NCBI GenBank assembly: GCA_024867545.1
Contig: JANFNE010000006.1
Coordinates: forward strand, 1,324,001 to 1,388,000
Source: Phytopythium helicoides
Lineage: Eukaryota; Oomycota; Peronosporomycetes; Pythiales; Pythiaceae
Direction of reading: 5' to 3'
Length of the DNA: 64,000 nucleotides
Shown here: one piece after another, positions 51,242 through 62,021 of the stretch
Numbering within the stretch: the stretch's first letter is position 1
Layout of the letters: each line of letters opens with the position of its first letter
Notes under the pieces: generated by a model
Database searches by the model: none
What the model saw: the letters and a program-made list of their open reading frames with translations, nothing else
Told to the model about the DNA's origin: nothing
Made by a program: the position numbers and the translations under genes

Positions 51242-51419
51242 GGCGAGTCAACGCGTACAAAAGCAAAAGTACCCGTGCACATCACAAAATCAATGAACCG
51301 CGGGTTTGACAGATTAGACGTCGAAAACGCTTTGATCTCGGGACTTGGTTTAGATCCAAAAGGTTTTCCTGTTGACTAGCGTCAGAAGACGACCTCACCA
51401 CCAAAATGCTCTACCAAAG

Positions 51420-54400
51420 TTACGATGACGTGCGCGCTTTCTCGGTCACATGTAGAGCTAAGCTGAGACTCCAATTCTCGTTCTTGACGCGGTTGAGTTC
51501 CTGAAGCAGTTCCTCGAGCTTGGCCGCGTCTTGAGCGTGAGCTCGAGCAATTTGTTCAGCACGAGTCTTTGCCAGTGTCTCCTCTTCGTTGGCAGTCGCA
51601 AGCGCTGTCAGCAGCTGTTGCGTGCGCATTTGAAGCTCGTCCACTTCACGCTGTTTCCTATTCAGAGCCTTCTTGTAGTGTCTCGCCGCATCTCCGCCAC
51701 CCTCGGACTTTGCTGGAGATGGAGAGCTCGAGGGTTGACCCACCAATTCGCGCGACTTGACAGGAGTTTGTCTCGCCTTCGTCTCATAGCGGCGCTCCTT
51801 CGCATCAATCAGTGCATCCAGGTCCCGAATGCTCTGCTGACGTGGAGTTGTTGGTCTTCCGTTTTTCAGAGGGGATGGCAGTGGGGTGGGAGAAGAAGTT
51901 GAGGAGGATCGAGACGAGGAGGAGGAGGAGGACAACGATGCTGTCTGTGTTGATGACAGTTGTCGTTGTAGTGACACCGTGTCGTTGTGGTGCCGATGAC
52001 GGCGACGACTTGAAGCGATGGATTCGTGGCCATTTGCAGCAATATCCTCAGCTTCCACTTGCTTCTTACTGTGTTGCAACTCCAACACTTCGGCACTGTG
52101 GCGCTCCATCAACTCTCGAACATGGTCATCGTGCTCCTTCTGCAGTTGCGTCTCGCGGACAACGAGGCGCCGGCTGTAAGCCTGCTCCAACTCATACACT
52201 TGCTGCTCGAAATTATGCGTAAGCTCTCGCTTCTGATCATCCAGAGCGCTCGCTAGAGAACTTTCGGCTGTTTGTCTGTGATCGTCGTGTGATCGGGTAA
52301 GCTGTTCCTGGCAGTTGCGCAACTTCGCGTCAAGAGACTGAATCGCTGCACAGTCGTCACGATGGAGGGCTTCAAGAGAATCAACTTGATCGCCTTTCGC
52401 TATTAGCTCCTGCTTCAAGTCGTCTATATTGCGCCGGTAATCTTCACACTTGCCTTCACATGCTGAAAGCTGGCGAGTCAACTCCTCCATTCGAGCATTT
52501 GCGAGCGCAAGCAACTTTTTTCGGTCAGATAGCAATCCTCTCGCCCGATCAAGTTTAGCTTTTCGCTTGGTTAGCTTGCGCACGAGACTGTGGATCTCAA
52601 TGTCGTGCTTCTGGCCACTCAGCTGAACCTCCTGGCGATGAATCGTTGCCTCAGCTGCTGCATGAGCCGCCAGTAGCGCAACATACTTTCGCTTCACCTC
52701 ATCGCTGCATATAGTCAAAGTTTCAAGCTGCTCCGTTACCCTTTTCAATGCGAGCGCAGCCTGCTTTCCCTCTGCTTCCATCTTTAACAGATTAGCTTTG
52801 AGTGCTTCCTCGCTCTCTATCCATTGCTTGCGCTGAGTCTCGACGTCAAGAGTCAGCTGTGCCATCTTTACCATCAAATCTGCCTGATCTTGCTGTGTTC
52901 GAAACGTTTCATCACGGATGAGCTCGTCCTTGGCCAAGAGTTGCATTCGAAGTTGGTCGACTGTCCCGCGTAGCACTGCATGTTCGCTCGATAGGCGGGT
53001 CTTTTCACGCTCGAAACTGGCGTTGCTCTCTCTGTATCGGTTCTCTGCATCACGCAAACGAGACTCTAAGTCTCGAATAATGCCATTTTTGAACTCGACG
53101 ACTCCCTTGGCATCTTGCATGGCCTGCTCCAATTTCGCGGCAAATCCCTGAACCATTGCGCGTTCTTCGTTTTTGCAGTTGCAAGTCGTTGGGGGCGACG
53201 GCAGGTCAGAGACTTCCTGTGCTCCGCTAGTCAACGTAGATGCCGCACTCATGGCATTCGCCGCTGCCATTTTCATTGCCGCAACTTGTTGCTGCAGTGA
53301 TGAGATTTCCCCAGCTACACTAGTGAACTTCGCTTCCATCTCACGTGTCTTTACCTCTGCAGCCTGCTTCGCGGCGATTGCATTTGCCATATTCTTTTCG
53401 TGCTCAGCAACTTGCACTCCCATGGTTTGCGTGAGTTTGGAGATCCGATCGACGCACTTCTCTTTCACGGACAACTCGTGAGCCAACGCGCGCTCGAGTT
53501 CATCGTGCTTCAGTCGGATGAGCTCTAACTTTTGGAGCAAACTCATTTCACTTGAGCGAGGAGATCGTACAGATGATGCAAGTATCGTATCAGCTACATG
53601 ATGAAGCGCGAGAGTTCGGGAAGAAATCACACGGTCGGATGAGCAATCCGATTCGTAGACATCCTGGTTTGACCTCGGAGTTAGCGGTGGCACGCTTGCA
53701 TTCTCATCGCTTGCCAGAGACTTGCTCGCAGTCGCTGCCTTTGCTATCTCGTATGCCTTCCGAAGCCTGACTGAAACAGCCGCTCGTTTTTGGGCAAGCG
53801 CCGCAACATGGCTGATCGCTGTAGGTGACGACGGTGCCGAACCAGGCGCGGAGAACAGTCGATTTGAGATCAGCGTCGCCTCGGCGACTTCTGTGTTAAT
53901 CACTGTGTTCATGGATGGTCTGCATGGATCGAGTGTCCGTTAGATGCAATATAGGTGTATCCGCCAAAACGCTTGAGTACTTACATCTCAGGCGCTGGGG
54001 GTATCTGAAGAGCTAAGCGATGGCGTATATCCGCCTTCGCTACGGAGTTCGTCTGCGGAAAACCTGATTGCTCTTGGTTTGCTGAACTGACGGGGCTATC
54101 GCTTCTGTGGCCTTTGTCTGCATGGATGATGTCGCTCCTACTGGTACTATTGTTTCTAGTGGTACTGGTACTGCTTGTAGCGACGGTGAACCCGGATAAA
54201 TAGGATATGGTACAGATGCTCCGGATATCTTTTGCCTTGCAAGCAAATAGCAATGACTGGATAGCCTGCGTTTCATAAAGGCAGCAACGCAAGATCAGTA
54301 TCAAGCGCACGGGCGGCACAGTCCCCCGAAGGCAACGAACCTGTTGCTGGTACTGCGTCGCTTTCTTAATTGCGACGATAACGTAAGTCGCGTTGTCGTT

Positions 54401-55505
54401 GCCCAAGAATGAGCCAAACGCCTCGCTAAGAGGACGGTTGATGGGGAAATGGGTGTCGTCAAAGCATGGCGTTTGACGTTTAGACGTTGGGAGTGCCGGA
54501 TCCACGACTTTCCCTCCTTCAGGATCCATGATCGAGCTGAGCCCCACGCAAACCACGTCAGTGGTAGGTCTGCAACTTACGCCAGAGGACTAAAAGACTG
54601 ACTTACCTTCCGTGAATATCGATGCACACGAACCGCCCTTGTCGGACTCGCGCGTCTGCGAGCATTTCAATGTGCAGAGCTAGCACAAAATCCCGCTCCC
54701 CGCTCGCTCTCCGCGCTTGCGAGTACATGTGCACTCCTTCTTCCGAGCTTTTAACTCGCACCGAGCACTCGAGGAGACACGAAGCCATCGAATTCCTCCA
54801 GTTGCTTGGCGGGATAACACTGGGCTGGGCACCTTCTCTCGCCAGGGTAAAGTCGAGCACGTCTCCTTCATCCCCCACGCCGACACAAGTCAGCAGAACC
54901 TGGCACTCGCTATCTGCTCACCGTGAGCACAGCAATTAGCACGTTCACACCTCACCCCATAGCATCAGGTCTCCTCGAACCAACCTTTGAGCCCCTCAAG
55001 CTGGCGGAATACATGTCGAATAGCGAGCGTCGCGACGCCTGATCCACCAACAGCCACTCCATCAGCCCTCTACCCCATCCACAGCTGCAGCTTTCTCCCT
55101 CGCGACTCCACCTGGCACCCTGCAGTCCGCGTCTCCGTGGCACAGGAACGACTTGCCTGCCCCCTCAGCGCCTGCAAACACCGCCGTGGCCGCTCGACCG
55201 CCCACCGCCGCGTCCACTGCAGGCGCCAAACTCTCTCGGAACAGCTCGGCCGGCGGCTGCTGCGCGTCGAACACGCGCTCGAACGAGATGCTGGCGACGC
55301 CAGGCGACATGTCGCTGTGCTCGAGGCGCACGCTCGCGGCGCTCGTGCGGCTGATCCCGGGCCGCTGCGGAGCTGAAACTTGGCCCACGAGGTCCTGAGA
55401 CGGTGCAGCGCCGTCCCCCAGGCGCACGAGCACGTGCGCGCGCTCCATGACGCGCGGCGGCGGCGAAGGCGAAGGCGGCGGCTCCAAGGGTCGGCGCATT
55501 GGCAT
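51420..55505 (-). CDS. Kinesin-like protein with degenerate motor and long coiled coil
   Basis: Six exons: 55112-55505, 54985-55038, 54607-54913, 54341-54536, 53985-54265, 51420-53919; introns 65-75 bp, phases consistent; 1,243 residues. The motor-like region spans residues 20-335. SFERVFDAQQPPAELF matches the kinesin FDxVF block, GAEGAGKS (112-119) is the P-loop, GVATLAIRHVF the following helix, IDIHGSS stands where DLAGSE is expected, and INRPLSEAFGSFLGNDNATY and LFACKAKDI match the terminal kinesin blocks. The SSRSH switch I motif is not found and the domain is short, so motility is doubtful. From about residue 410 the protein is a coiled coil of 800 residues with Ser-rich breaks. The start at 55505 is favoured by a nearby TATA-like ACTATAAAG; 55447 is the alternative. 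Confidence 0.75.
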
Positions 55506-55962
55506 GCGCGTTGTGCGGCGGAGGCGCCAATGCCGAAGAGCTCCCTCTTTATAGTGACTTATACTGGGGGAGGGGTAGTTGGATGAGTGACTAGTCTGTG
55601 ATGGCGCGCAAAAAGAGTAGCCATCCAATGTCGCCAATCTCGTGGTCATGTGAAGGTAGCAATCGCAACGAGGTGCGTGGAAGCTGGCAGGAGAAGTCAA
55701 GCACACACAGCCACGCTAGAATGCTTTGTGCAGACACTAGGGGGAGACAATCGTGAAAGCGATATGATGCTCCAGGTCGGCCATTGAGTGTTCTTGTGAG
55801 GCCATCGATCAGGCAGGTTGTTGGCTCTAACCATTTGCTCGTTCGCCACATCCTGAAGTCTGAACATGGATTGCAGAACAGTGGCTACGCCAACTCAGCG
55901 CAAAACAGCTCCACTGCCGATCTATTTCGACGAAGAGCATTTCGGTCGGACCTGCGATCTGC
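55506..55962. other. Intergenic region
   Basis: 457 bp between the kinesin-like gene and the 3' end of transporter copy 1, both on the minus strand. A TATA-like sequence (TTTATAGT on the plus strand near 55549) sits about 45 bp upstream of the kinesin-like start. Nothing else seen. Confidence 0.4.
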
Positions 55963-57115
55963 TCACTGACGGACTCTGCGTAGTGCAATCACTGCTGCGC
56001 TCGCGCAAATGATGGCCGCGCCGACCACGCTCCAGTAATTGATCACCTCACCCAGAAGCAGATCGTCCCAGATGAACACGCACACAACATCCAGGTAGCG
56101 CATAACGGACGCGACACCAGCCTTCTCCAGCTGGAATCCCTTCGTGAGGAGCATCTGACCGGTGAAGGTGAACACCCCCGAGAACACAACGGCCGTCCAC
56201 AGCGTCCACGTGCTGGGGATCACGAACGGTTGCTGGAAGACGGCAATGAGCACCAGCGACCCGATAATACTCGAGATCATGAAGTAGTGCACGATGACGA
56301 GGAAGTGGATGTTCTTGAGCTTGCGCACCGTGACGAACACAAACGCCTGGCCAATGGCACCGAGTAGTGCCGAGCAAATGGACAGCCAGGAGCCGTCCGT
56401 GGCTGCCGTCTCGTGGTCGTAGCCAAAGATGAAGCCCGGACGCACGACGCAGATGAGGCCGCCGAAGGACAGGATGGCGCACGCGAAGCTCGGGATGTCA
56501 ATGTGCTCGTGCAGCAGGCACGCACCCTGTTGACAGACACCAAACAGAGTCAGCACGAAGACGAGGAGAGAAAAGAAAACACACACAACGGAAAACAACG
56601 ACAATGCGAGACGCACAAGGAAGAAGGTGAACACGGGACTCGTGAACACAATGACGCTCGCGTCGGCCAGCACCATCTGCGAGACGGCGTAGAAGGCGAA
56701 CGAGATGGACGAGAAGCCCGCGAGGCAGCGGTAGAAGAGCATGGCGCGCTCCTCGGGGGCCACGTACGTACTCATGCCATTGTACCAAATCGCAGACTGC
56801 ATCAAAATCAACAAGCAGGCATCAATCGCTGTCAGCACCCGCTTTACATCCCAACCATGCAGAACTTGAGGCGAGCACACGCACGTAGTTGAGCAGCAGT
56901 GCGAAGATGGATCGCCAGAAGATCGCTTCGATCGAAGACATGGAGTAGGTGTCGAATTTGATCGCTGTAGACATGAGACTGAAGCAAACTGATGCTAGAG
57001 CCACGCACGCCATGCCGAGGAGCGCGTGTGGTTGGCGCTCGCTTTTTGTGGGCATGTGACTCGTCGGCAGTAGAGGCTCGAGCTTCTCCTGGTCCTCCAC
57101 GGTCGTGGCAGACAT
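55963..57115 (-). CDS. EamA/DMT-family transporter, copy 1
   Basis: Three exons: 56885-57115, 56617-56796, 55963-56526; introns of 88 and 90 bp. The second intron is open in frame, but copy 3 and the family pattern (TSPVFTFFL joined to GACLLHEHIDI) show it is spliced. The product is 324 residues with about ten membrane segments in two EamA halves (MACVALASVCFSLMSTAIKF, GVFTFTGQMLLTKGFQLEKA, RYLDVVCVFIWDDLLLGE). The family exports or exchanges small metabolites at membranes, with some members resembling SLC35G. An N-terminal PLLPT motif suggests acidic-dileucine sorting. First of three tandem paralogs. Confidence 0.82.
55984..56931. repeat. 948-bp block identical to 58933-59880 (first copy)
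   Basis: Read base by base, this block shows no difference from 58933-59880, including both introns, and stops abruptly at each end (G/A difference at 55983, T/G at 56932). The flanking parts of the same two genes are clearly diverged. Confidence 0.9.
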
Positions 57116-58911
57116 GGTGCCACGTCCTCTGATGTCCTGCGAGGTCTTCCGAGGTCTTCTGTAGCCCCGCAGTGTCCTGGCGAAGCTGATGGATCGCTGG
57201 TCACTTTCCTCCGACGGCGCCTAATGCGAAATGCAGCAAGTTCGATATCACGGGTGTGGTGGTCAGCAAACGCTAACAACTTTCAGTTGTTGAAGTCTAC
57301 CGCTTAGGTGGTGTTCTCCGTCGCCGCAAACGCATGGGTTTCGTCGCTGATCCCAATCCCAACACAGGATATCAACAGAGTTGCTCTAGCAGTGACGCTC
57401 CGGTGGTTCGCTGCATCCCGCGACAACGTTTACACTGGGGATGTCGCTCCATTAGGTCGGAAGCTTTCAAGCAGAGCAACGATAATGACAGTGAGTAGAC
57501 TCGTGAATCTCCTCAGTGCTCTGCCGTGAGTACCGGCTCAGCGGTGACGTTCTATAGTCCTATCCTGGAGAGAGTCCAACGCTCGACATGGGTACGCTCC
57601 GACACGATTTCCGTGCATTCCTATCCCCCATCGTTGGTCCTTTTTGCGCAAGTCATCACTCGCGTCGAGGAGAAGACAGGCTGACGTCACCAATACGACA
57701 GCATCGCAGTAGGCAACAGCTCCCTAGTTCAGATTGTTGATCCCACGACTGGGTATTCGATTAAGTGTGAGCAGAGAGCGACCATTTATAATGATTAGAG
57801 CATCTGCTTCGTCGGCGTGGCTGCCTTCCACGATGCAAGCTGAGTTGCTTTGAGGACTGCTTGCCTCGGGGTATCATGGAACGGCAATTTCTTGTTTGTC
57901 TTCGTTGAGAGCGCAGAGCCGCCATGAACGGGCGAATCTTGTACACATGATAACATGACAATTTGCGCCATATGCACTGCATATACTGGCTGTACAACTC
58001 GAACAGCAAAATTATCAGTGTGAATTACCGCACCTGTAGCGCCTTGTCGACACCTTCTCATGATTTCTTCCTTGTGCTCGAAGAACATTTTCGAAGCAAG
58101 TCCCGGATGCTCGGCGGTTGCTGCTAAGGCTTTCAGCTGTGTCGTAGCCCGAATACCAACTCGTGTCTAGAGTCAAACCCAGCAAGCGGCAGCATTTTGC
58201 CAAGCAAAATTGTTTGCCTCCCAATTATCGAGATATATCGCCGGTTGAGACTCCCATCAACAGTACACTAGCTAGCAGCAATTCCTTGTAGGCGACATAT
58301 GTCCGCGTTATTCAGCCCTGTGAGCTTCAGTCGCTGATGGGCTTGACTTTGGTTTCTGTGAAGGTTGCTTTTGTTTTGTGATGACACTTCAAACAGTATA
58401 AGTTAAATTATGCATGAACGCCTCCTGTTGCAACTTTACACACTTGACATTTGCATTAAAGCTCGTAACTCGCTTTCATCCTCGATGGATATTGCAGCGA
58501 GTATCGCTTAAAATCCCTATCGCGATTTTGTCGATGTTACTTTGGTTTTACTTCTTTACAGCACTCTCGATACGCTTTGATTGGAGCAAAGCATGCATCT
58601 AACCAAATACTGTCGGAAGTAATGCTCAAATATCGACGTTCAAGCGGAGGAGCTTGGTAGTTTAATCTGCTTCAATCCAGTTGCTTTGTTTTGATCGATG
58701 GGAACAACTGACAACTCCACATCAGAGTGGTCAAACTGGTTTGCGTGAGGATTGCTTGCTCAAATCGCCTACAAAAAGATCATTCACGTATCAGTTTCAC
58801 ACACAACTCCGCTCATCAACTCAGCAATGACCGAACAAATGCTCTATTACCGCGAGAAAGCCATAAACTAAATCCGATATAGCAGCAACGGAGTTCAAAA
58901 CACACACCAAC
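57116..58911. other. Intergenic region between transporter copies 1 and 2
   Basis: About 1.8 kb. The first 125 bp (57116-57240) resemble the region upstream of copy 2 (60065-60200), sharing GATGTCCTGC, AGGTCTTCCGAGGTC and GATGGATCGCTGGTCACTT, so the promoters are duplicated too. The rest has only short open frames with no recognisable content, the longest 97 codons on the minus strand at 57795-58088. Confidence 0.5.
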
Positions 58912-60064
58912 TTACTGGTGTGCTTTCCGTAATGCAATCACTGCTGCGCTCGCGCAAATGATGGCCGCGCCGACCACGCTCCAGTAATTGATCACCTCAC
59001 CCAGAAGCAGATCGTCCCAGATGAACACGCACACAACATCCAGGTAGCGCATAACGGACGCGACACCAGCCTTCTCCAGCTGGAATCCCTTCGTGAGGAG
59101 CATCTGACCGGTGAAGGTGAACACCCCCGAGAACACAACGGCCGTCCACAGCGTCCACGTGCTGGGGATCACGAACGGTTGCTGGAAGACGGCAATGAGC
59201 ACCAGCGACCCGATAATACTCGAGATCATGAAGTAGTGCACGATGACGAGGAAGTGGATGTTCTTGAGCTTGCGCACCGTGACGAACACAAACGCCTGGC
59301 CAATGGCACCGAGTAGTGCCGAGCAAATGGACAGCCAGGAGCCGTCCGTGGCTGCCGTCTCGTGGTCGTAGCCAAAGATGAAGCCCGGACGCACGACGCA
59401 GATGAGGCCGCCGAAGGACAGGATGGCGCACGCGAAGCTCGGGATGTCAATGTGCTCGTGCAGCAGGCACGCACCCTGTTGACAGACACCAAACAGAGTC
59501 AGCACGAAGACGAGGAGAGAAAAGAAAACACACACAACGGAAAACAACGACAATGCGAGACGCACAAGGAAGAAGGTGAACACGGGACTCGTGAACACAA
59601 TGACGCTCGCGTCGGCCAGCACCATCTGCGAGACGGCGTAGAAGGCGAACGAGATGGACGAGAAGCCCGCGAGGCAGCGGTAGAAGAGCATGGCGCGCTC
59701 CTCGGGGGCCACGTACGTACTCATGCCATTGTACCAAATCGCAGACTGCATCAAAATCAACAAGCAGGCATCAATCGCTGTCAGCACCCGCTTTACATCC
59801 CAACCATGCAGAACTTGAGGCGAGCACACGCACGTAGTTGAGCAGCAGTGCGAAGATGGATCGCCAGAAGATCGCTTCGAGCGAGGTCATGGAGTAAGTG
59901 TTGTACTTGAGCAGCGTCGACATGAGGCTGAAGCAGACGGCCGACAGCGCCACGCACGCCATGCCGAGCAGCGCGTGCGGCTGGCGCTCGCTCTTGGTGG
60001 CGTCCACCGCCGTCGTGGGCAGCAGCGCGCGCTTCTCCTGGTCCTCCGCGGTCGTGATGGACAT
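58912..60064 (-). CDS. EamA/DMT-family transporter, copy 2
   Basis: Same structure as copy 1, shifted by 2,949 bp: exons 59834-60064, 59566-59745, 58912-59475; 324 residues. Residues 16-45 and the cytoplasmic N-terminus differ (ALLPTTAVDATK in place of EPLLPTSHMPTK), and the last residues are RKAHQ rather than RRVRQ. Everything between is identical to copy 1, introns included, because of the shared 948-bp block. Function as for copy 1. Confidence 0.82.
58933..59880. repeat. 948-bp block identical to 55984-56931 (second copy)
   Basis: Partner of the block at 55984-56931, direct orientation, 2,949 bp apart. See that entry and the finding on gene conversion. Confidence 0.9.
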
Positions 60065-60537
60065 TGTGTAGCGTCCTCCAGCGTCCTCCGATGTCCTGCA
60101 AGGTCTTCCGAGGTCTCCTGCGGTCCTCTAACGCTCTGGCGACGCCCGATGGATCGCTGGTCACTTCCCTCCGACGGCGCCAATTGCGAAATGACCCCAT
60201 GAAGAGGCACAGGAGGTCGATCATTATCCTCATCTGCGTTCTGATTGGTGGGTTCTCTCTAGGGTTAGGACTACACGCATTTCCCAGCCAATCAGCGCAG
60301 TCCGTAGTGGTCGCTAAAAATAGCGTCGACGGCGTCGCATACGTCGAACAATCCTGTGGCCACGACCTCCTCATGGAGCTCATCCAGCGAACATGGCCGT
60401 CGCTTGCCGCTCTCCTGCGCAGCCCCCGCTAGCGTCCTAGCCGCCGCACGAGCGCCTGTACATGATCCAGCGCCTGCGCGGCTCTCCCGCGGTCCGAGCG
60501 CGACCTCCGCGGCGCTCTGGCGCGCTCTGTGGCCGCC
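60065..60537. other. Intergenic region between transporter copies 2 and 3
   Basis: 473 bp. The first 135 bp resemble the upstream of copy 1 and are probably the promoter and leader of copy 2. No gene seen. Confidence 0.45.
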
Positions 60538-61745
60538 TCAAGCGCGCGCTTTGCGCAGCGCAATGACCACGGCGCTGAGCGTGATGATGAGCGCGCCGAG
60601 CACGCTCCAGTGGCTGATGCGCTCGTGCAGCAGCAGCGCGTCCCACACGAACACGAAGACCACGTCCAGATAGCGCATGGCGGACGCGATGCCGGCTTTC
60701 TCGAGCTGCAGGCCCTTGGTGAGGAACAGCTGCCCGGCGAAGGTGGTGGCGCCGCACGCTGCGATCACGGCCCATAGCTGCGGCGTCGAGGGGACCACGA
60801 ACTCGCTCTGCAGGCACAGGGGGAGGCGTTAGAGCTGCATGGAGACGCGGCAGTGTGTGTGTGGGGAAGCGCTGCACGTACCCGCTCGAAGAGCGCGAGG
60901 ATGGTGAACGAGACGATCGAGACGAAGAGCAGGAAGTAGTGCACGACCACGAGCACGTCCAGCCCCTTGAGCTGGCGCACTGTGATGAACACGAACGACT
61001 GCGAGACGGCGCCGAGTAGCGCCACAACCACGGGCAGCCAGGAGCCGCCGGTCGACGCCACGACCGAGTTGCCATCGCCGAAGAGGAAGCCCGGACGCAC
61101 CACGCACATGAGCCCGACGAACGACAGGCACGCGCACGCGAGGCTCGGCACGTCGATGCGCTCGTGCAGGATGCAGGCGCCCTGGGAAGACATGGCACAC
61201 GTGAGTGTGTTAGCGAGGTTGGCGCATTGGGATTGTTGCCACGGCAGCATCGTACGAAGAAGAAGGTCAGGATGGGGCTCGTGAACTTGATGGCGCTGGC
61301 GTCGGCCATGACCATCTGCGAGACGGCGTAGAAGCCGAACGCCGTCGAGCAGAAGCCCGCGAAGCACCGGAACAGCAGCATCTTGCGCTGGTGGACGTCC
61401 ACGTGCAGACTCTGTCCGCGGTACAGGATGGTGACCTAGCATCGTTAAGCACCAACCAAGTCAGCCGCAGCCCATACCACCGCAGCACCAATGCGAACGC
61501 ACGTAGTTGAGTAGGAAGGCCGCGAAAGAGCGCCAGAACACTGCCTCCATGGAGGTCATGTAGTACGTGTTGAACTTGATGCACGCCGTCATGAGGCTGA
61601 AGGACAGCGCCGACGCCGCCACGAATGAGATGCCGAGCAGCGCTGGCGGCCGACGCTGCTGCTCATCGCTCGGCTTGTGCTCGCCCGCTGTCACTGGCAG
61701 CTGCAGTAGCGGCGACTGCTCGCCCTTGTCGTCCAGCACGCTCAT
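60538..61745 (-). CDS. EamA/DMT-family transporter, copy 3
   Basis: Four exons: 61503-61745, 61256-61435, 61181-60882 (listed high to low), 60538-60807; introns 67-74 bp; 330 residues. It has the same fold as copies 1 and 2: MTACIKFNTYYMTSMEAVFW, FYAVSQMVMADASAIKFTSP, GACILHERIDVPSLACACLS, LFLTKGLQLEKAGIASAMRY. It is clearly diverged from them and carries an extra intron after ALFER. The first two intron positions match those of the other copies, which supports the splicing given there. The oldest branch of the local array; substrate unknown. Confidence 0.82.
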
Positions 61746-62021
61746 AGCTAGAGGTAGAGAGATCCGCAACTGAGGCGGGCCGAGGCCAATGCGGGGGACA
61801 TGATGTGACAGCCAAAGTGAAGGGGTACGTGTCCACTCAACCGCTTGACAACCTGTGACATGTGACGCATCGATCGACGTCACTCCAGGGTTGAAACGTA
61901 CGTGGCTAGGTTTGGAATGCGCAAACGATGACTGAAGTGAATGGAGTTCCCCGCACCTCTACTAGATAGATCGTCCTCTCTTAACGTTACCTGTGGCGAA
62001 TGGTAGCATGCGAGCTCAAGC

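Noticed and set aside
57795..58088. 97-codon minus-strand frame between transporter copies
   Set aside because: No motif, no splice partner, no similarity to neighbours.
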